Positions 60,813 through 64,000 of a DNA stretch of 64,000 bases are shown here, piece after piece. The notes under the pieces are model-generated. The model was given only the letters and a program-made list of their open reading frames with translations. It was not told the origin of the DNA and ran no database searches. Numbering within the stretch: position 1 is the first letter of the stretch; every line of letters starts with the position of its first letter. Source of the stretch: Pseudonocardia humida (GTDB lineage Bacteria; Actinomycetota; Actinomycetes; Mycobacteriales; Pseudonocardiaceae). The stretch lies in NCBI RefSeq assembly GCF_023898865.1, contig NZ_JAGSOV010000034.1, forward strand, positions 124,001-188,000, read 5' to 3'. Position numbers and translations under genes: made by a program.

Positions 60813-61439
60813 TCAGCGGAGGCGTCGAGCCCAGACGACGGCATCGACGCCGGTACCGGCCGCGGCCCGCGGGCGGTCCTCGGCGACGACGACGTCCCAG
60901 CCTGCGGGTTCGAGTGCGGCGATCGCCTCGTCGACGGACACCTGCACCTGGCCGGCCGCTGGGGTGGCGGCTCCGGTGGCGGGGTCGACCGGGCGGTGGC
61001 CGACCAGGAACAGGGTGCCGCCGGGCGCGACCCCCGCCGCGAGCCTGCGCACCGTCCCGGCGACCGTCCCCGCCATGTGCACGTACAGGCAGACGACGAG
61101 GTCGTAGCGGCCCGGCGGCGGGGTCCAGCCGGCCAGATCGGCCTCGAGCCAGTCGATGCGCCCGGCGATGTCGGGTCCGAGCGTGCCCGCCGTTGAGCGG
61201 GCCCGGTCCAGGGCGGTCGCGGAGAAGTCGACCGCGGTGACACCCCATCCGCGGGCCGCGAGCCAGAGCGCCTCGGATCCGTGACCGCAGCCCGCGTCGA
61301 GGGCGAGCCCGGGGCGCAGGTCCTCGACCGCGCGGGTCAGGTGCGCGTTCGGCGGGATCGCCGCCACGGCGTCGCCGTGCTCCCGCAACGCCCGCGCCCA
61401 CCGCTCCTCCCACGCGTCGCGGTCGAAAGCCGCCGTCAT
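60813..61439 (-). CDS. Class I SAM-dependent methyltransferase
   Basis: A 208-residue methyltransferase. Motif I reads ALDAGCGHGSEALWLAARGW near 45-64, followed by GVTAVDFSATALDRAR, and motif II-like YDLVVCLYVHMAG near 109. It resembles the tellurite/thiopurine-type small-molecule methyltransferases. The ATG at 61439 was preferred because the conserved FDRDAWEERWA opening begins after it. It lies 64 bases downstream of the stop of the XRE-cupin gene, same strand. Substrate unknown. Confidence 0.8.
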   Translation of the reverse strand: MTAAFDRDAWEERWARALREHGDAVAAIPPNAHLTRAVEDLRPGLALDAGCGHGSEALWLAARGWGVTAVDFSATALDRARSTAGTLGPDIAGRIDWLEADLAGWTPPPGRYDLVVCLYVHMAGTVAGTVRRLAAGVAPGGTLFLVGHRPVDPATGAATPAAGQVQVSVDEAIAALEPAGWDVVVAEDRPRAAAGTGVDAVVWARRLR

Positions 61440-61503
61440 GGAGTCACCTCGGTCAGCACGGGAGGACCCTCCCACGACCACCAGGGGCGCCGGGCCGCGC
61501 GGA

Positions 61504-62085
61504 TCACCGGGCCGGCCGGGGTTCGTCGCGGCCCTGATGGCCTCGGCGGGCGTCGCGGTCGAAGATCCCGAGGATCTCGGTCGGTCCGCCGGCGGTGCCG
61601 ATGGCGTGCGGGAGCATCGTGGGGAACTCCGCGGACTGGTTGGTCTCCACGCGCAGGCGGCGGTTGCCCAGCAGGAGGATCGCCGCGCCCGACAGCACGA
61701 CCAGCCACTCCCGGCCCGGGTGGGCGCGCAGACGGCCGGGATCGGCCGGGGGCGAGTCCACCATGCGCTGGCGGACGACGGTGATGTCGGGGTCCCCGCG
61801 GACGGTCCAGCGCATCGTCTGGCGGACCGCGTCGTGGACGGGGTTGCCGACGACGTCCTCGGTGCTCGTCTCGACCAGCTGGTCCAGCGAGGTGTCCAGG
61901 GCGCGGGCCAGGGTGACCAGCTGGTCCAGGGCGAGGCGGCGCTGCCCGGTCTCGATCCGGCTCAAGGTGGACGGGCTGATCCCGGCCCGGGCGGCAAGGG
62001 CGTCCAGCGACCAGCCCTGCGCCACTCGCAGCGCGCGGAGGCGGTTGCGCACGAGGCCGTCCAGCTCACCATCGTCTTGCTTCAT
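61504..62085 (-). CDS. XRE-cupin transcriptional regulator
   Basis: A 193-residue regulator. The HTH spans 10-68 (LRALRVAQGWSLDALAARAG, then ISPSTLSRIETGQRRLALDQ). A cupin domain follows at about 110-180 (HPGREWLVVLSGAAILLLGN). The ATG at 62085 has no ribosome site, and a TAGGAT -10 box ends seven bases before it, so the message is probably leaderless. A palindrome covers the start codon. It is divergent from the DHA2 exporter, which it should regulate. Confidence 0.83.
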   Translation of the reverse strand: MKQDDGELDGLVRNRLRALRVAQGWSLDALAARAGISPSTLSRIETGQRRLALDQLVTLARALDTSLDQLVETSTEDVVGNPVHDAVRQTMRWTVRGDPDITVVRQRMVDSPPADPGRLRAHPGREWLVVLSGAAILLLGNRRLRVETNQSAEFPTMLPHAIGTAGGPTEILGIFDRDARRGHQGRDEPRPAR

Positions 62086-62098
62086 AAGCAAGATCCTA
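62076..62098 (-). promoter_or_regulatory. XRE-cupin promoter and start-codon palindrome
   Basis: CTTGCTT-CAT-AAGCAAG (62076-62092) is a perfect seven-base-arm palindrome centred on the start codon. A TAGGAT -10 box lies at 62093-62098. A repressor bound here would block its own transcription start. No good -35 box is seen. Confidence 0.45.
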
Positions 62099-62233
62099 TG
62101 CCATCCACGCACGATCTCCGTAGCGTCGACGCCAGGTCGGGCCGGCCGCGCCGCCCGACCCGCCCCATCACACCCGGCACCGCGGCGCCCCTGCTCCGGT
62201 GCCGGTAACGCCATGCCGACCCAGAAGGACACC

Positions 62234-63826
62234 ATGAGCACGAACCCGTCTCCGCAGCTGGACGCCGCCGACCCGTTGATCCACGACCCCCGCCGGCGGC
62301 GGGCCGTCCTGGTCGCGGTGTGCATCGCGCTCATGGCGGTCATCGCGTCGGTGAACGGCCTGAACGTCGCCCAGCCGCAGATCGCCCTCGCGTTCGGTGC
62401 GTCGCAGAGCACCGTCCTGTGGATCATCAACAGCTACACCCTCACCCTCGCCGCGCTCCTGCTCCCGCTCGGCGCGGTCGGCGACCGGTGGGGCCGCCGC
62501 CCGGTGCTGCTCAGCGGCCTGGTCCTGTTCGGGCTGTCCAACGCGGCGGCCGGTCTGGCCCCGACGGCCGAGGTCATGCTGGGCGCCCGCGTGGTCAGCG
62601 GCGCGGCCGCGGCGATGATCATGCCCATCACCCTCGCGGTGATCACGTCGACCTTCCCCGCCGAGGAGCGTTCGCGCGGCATCGGGGTGTGGACCGCCGT
62701 CGCCGGCGGCGGGGGCCTGCTGGGGATGTACCTCTCGGCCCTGCTGGTCGACGTCGCGGACTGGCGGTGGCTGTTCGCCCTGCCCGTCGTGCTCGTCGTC
62801 GCGGCCGTCGCGATGACGCTGCGGAGCGTCCCGGACTCCCGCGAGGTGTCCGGGCACGGGTTCGACGTCGTCGGGTCGCTGACCTCCGCGCTCGCCGTGG
62901 TCGCGCTCATCCTCGTCCTGCACGAGGGTCCCGAACAGGGCTGGACCGCCCCGCCGACCCTGCTGACCCTGCTCGTCGGCGTCGCCGCCGCCGTCGGGTT
63001 CGTGGCATGGGAGCTGCGCCGACCGGCCCCGCTGCTCGACGTCCGGCTGTTCCGCGACCGGGGCCTGGCCAGCGGCTCGGCGACGATCCTCGCGGTGTTC
63101 GGCGTGCAGGCCGGGATCTTCGTGGTCGTGTACCTGTACTTCCAGGTGGTGCTCGGCTGGTCCGGGCTGCTGTCCACCCTGGCGCTGCTGCCGATGGCCC
63201 TGCTGATGATGGCCGCCTCCGGCCTCGCGCCCCGGCTGAGCGCCCGCGTCGGCATCCTGGCCACGATGGCCGGCGGGATCCTCCTGGCCGGCGCGGGCCT
63301 GGCCCTCATCGCCGGCACCGTCTCCGTCGACGGCGGCTACCCCACCGTCCTACCCGGGATGCTCGCCATGGGCCTGGGCATGGGCCTGGCCATGACTCCC
63401 TCCACCGAGGCCATCACCGCGGCCCTGCCCCGCGAACGCCAGGGCATCGCCTCCGCGCTCAACGACATCACCCGCGAGTTCGGCACCGCCCTGGGCGTCG
63501 CCCTGCTCGGCGCGGTCCTGTCCGCCGGGTACCGCGGCGCCATCGATCCCCGGCTCGACGGCGTCCCGGACGACATCGCCGACACCGCCCGCGACGGCAT
63601 CGCCAACGCCACCGCAGCCGCGGACGCCGCAGGCCCCGCAGCCGGCCCCCTGCTGCGCACCGCCCAGGAGTCGTTCGTCCACGGCTGGCAGCAGGCCATG
63701 TGGGCCGGGGTCGCGGTCATGGCGATCCTGTTCGCCTACGTCGTCGCCCGCGGACCCCGGCGCCCCCCGACCACCGCACCGACGACCGGAGGACGTCGGG
63801 CGGGAGACGCCACCACCACCCCGTGA
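62234..63826 (+). CDS. MFS exporter, DHA2 (14 TM) family
   Basis: A 530-residue exporter with about fourteen hydrophobic helices. The loop motif GAVGDRWGRRPVLLSGLVLF (in part) is near 83-95, and the antiporter-type stretch GARVVSGAAAAMIMPITLAV near 127. The C-terminal tail is Pro/Thr/Arg-rich. The ATG at 62234 has AAGGA upstream and was preferred to the in-frame ATG at 62213. It is divergent from an XRE-cupin regulator, consistent with an induced efflux pump for an unknown drug or metabolite. Confidence 0.87.
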   Translation: MSTNPSPQLDAADPLIHDPRRRRAVLVAVCIALMAVIASVNGLNVAQPQIALAFGASQSTVLWIINSYTLTLAALLLPLGAVGDRWGRRPVLLSGLVLFGLSNAAAGLAPTAEVMLGARVVSGAAAAMIMPITLAVITSTFPAEERSRGIGVWTAVAGGGGLLGMYLSALLVDVADWRWLFALPVVLVVAAVAMTLRSVPDSREVSGHGFDVVGSLTSALAVVALILVLHEGPEQGWTAPPTLLTLLVGVAAAVGFVAWELRRPAPLLDVRLFRDRGLASGSATILAVFGVQAGIFVVVYLYFQVVLGWSGLLSTLALLPMALLMMAASGLAPRLSARVGILATMAGGILLAGAGLALIAGTVSVDGGYPTVLPGMLAMGLGMGLAMTPSTEAITAALPRERQGIASALNDITREFGTALGVALLGAVLSAGYRGAIDPRLDGVPDDIADTARDGIANATAAADAAGPAAGPLLRTAQESFVHGWQQAMWAGVAVMAILFAYVVARGPRRPPTTAPTTGGRRAGDATTTP

Positions 63827-63967
63827 GCGCGGTGCGCCACGCGGGCCCGGCCGCGCGCCTGTCCGGAAGCTGCAGCCGCTCCGTGCAGGGATCGGCTTGT
63901 CGCTGGCCCGTCCGGCCGCGAGGGTCGGGCCGGCAGGGCAGGGCCGGCGATCCAGGGAGGCCAGGAG

Positions 63968-64000
63968 ATGACCGACGTGCTCGCGTCCTCGCACACCCGG
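63968..64000 (+). CDS. Start of a gene running off the window
   Basis: An ATG preceded by GGGAGGCCAGGAG, a strong ribosome site, opens a frame of eleven codons (MTDVLASSHTR) to the edge. Too short for a family call. The 141 bases before it hold no gene. Confidence 0.4.
   Translation, partial: MTDVLASSHTR

Noticed and set aside
1..64000. tRNA, rRNA, CRISPR, insertion sequences, integrases
   Set aside because: No cloverleaf-like sequence, repeat-spacer series, transposase or terminal repeat was found on reading both strands. A short tRNA could still be missed without a folding search.

Overview
The window is very GC-rich, gene-dense DNA from an actinomycete. Codon third positions are almost always G or C, GTG starts are common, and neighbouring genes often overlap by four bases (GTGA, ATGA or TTGA). 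Gene content fits a soil Pseudonocardiaceae-type organism, and Pseudonocardia would be my first guess: many TetR, MFS and acyl-CoA genes, a coenzyme F420-type oxidoreductase, RsbA/STAS switch proteins, DUF1015, and a mycobacterial-type penicillin-binding lipoprotein. The genus is inferred from gene content only. I see no tRNA, rRNA, CRISPR array, insertion sequence or phage gene.

Layout, left to right. 0-7.4 kb holds signalling and regulation: a diguanylate cyclase cut by the window edge, a class II glutamine amidotransferase, an RsbA/STAS pair, an MBL hydrolase coupled to an AraC regulator, and a tandem P-loop protein. 7.4-11.2 kb holds a penicillin-binding lipoprotein divergent from a LysR regulator overlapped by a cytoplasmic beta-lactamase-fold protein, which resembles the BlaA/BlaB regulator pair of Streptomyces. 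11.2-15.7 kb holds unconnected genes, including a DUF480-methyltransferase fusion. 15.7-18.1 kb looks like an ornithine-lipid set (OlsB-like, OlsA-like, PmtA-like), followed by an internally deleted methyltransferase pseudogene. 18.5-23.5 kb holds one-carbon folate genes, an MFS/TetR pair, an SDR and an ASCH-HhH protein.

25.2-34.4 kb is a coherent uronate catabolism operon: an IclR repressor is divergent from kduI, kduD, a ribose-type ABC importer with two permeases, an aldehyde dehydrogenase and a tautomerase. Operator-like repeats lie between the repressor and kduI. 34.4-38.3 kb has an ArsR/SRPBCC/RibD-C operon, a LuxR regulator, and two more RibD-C genes. 39.4-50 kb is an acyl-CoA catabolism island: three AMP-forming ligases, a two-domain TetR regulator beside a long palindrome, and a leftward operon of SCPx-type thiolase, two MaoC-type subunits, an SDR and an enoyl-CoA hydratase.

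50-64 kb holds an alpha/beta hydrolase, a DHDPS-family lyase, a flavin monooxygenase, and an unusual two-component locus. In that locus a receiver without an output domain overlaps a duplicated-module histidine kinase tail to tail, and identical palindromes lie upstream of both. A membrane-anchored DJ-1-like protein and a decayed multicopper oxidase follow. The window ends with a DUF899 gene with twin operators, a SodC-like lipoprotein, a methyltransferase, an XRE-cupin regulator divergent from a DHA2 drug exporter, and the first codons of one more gene.
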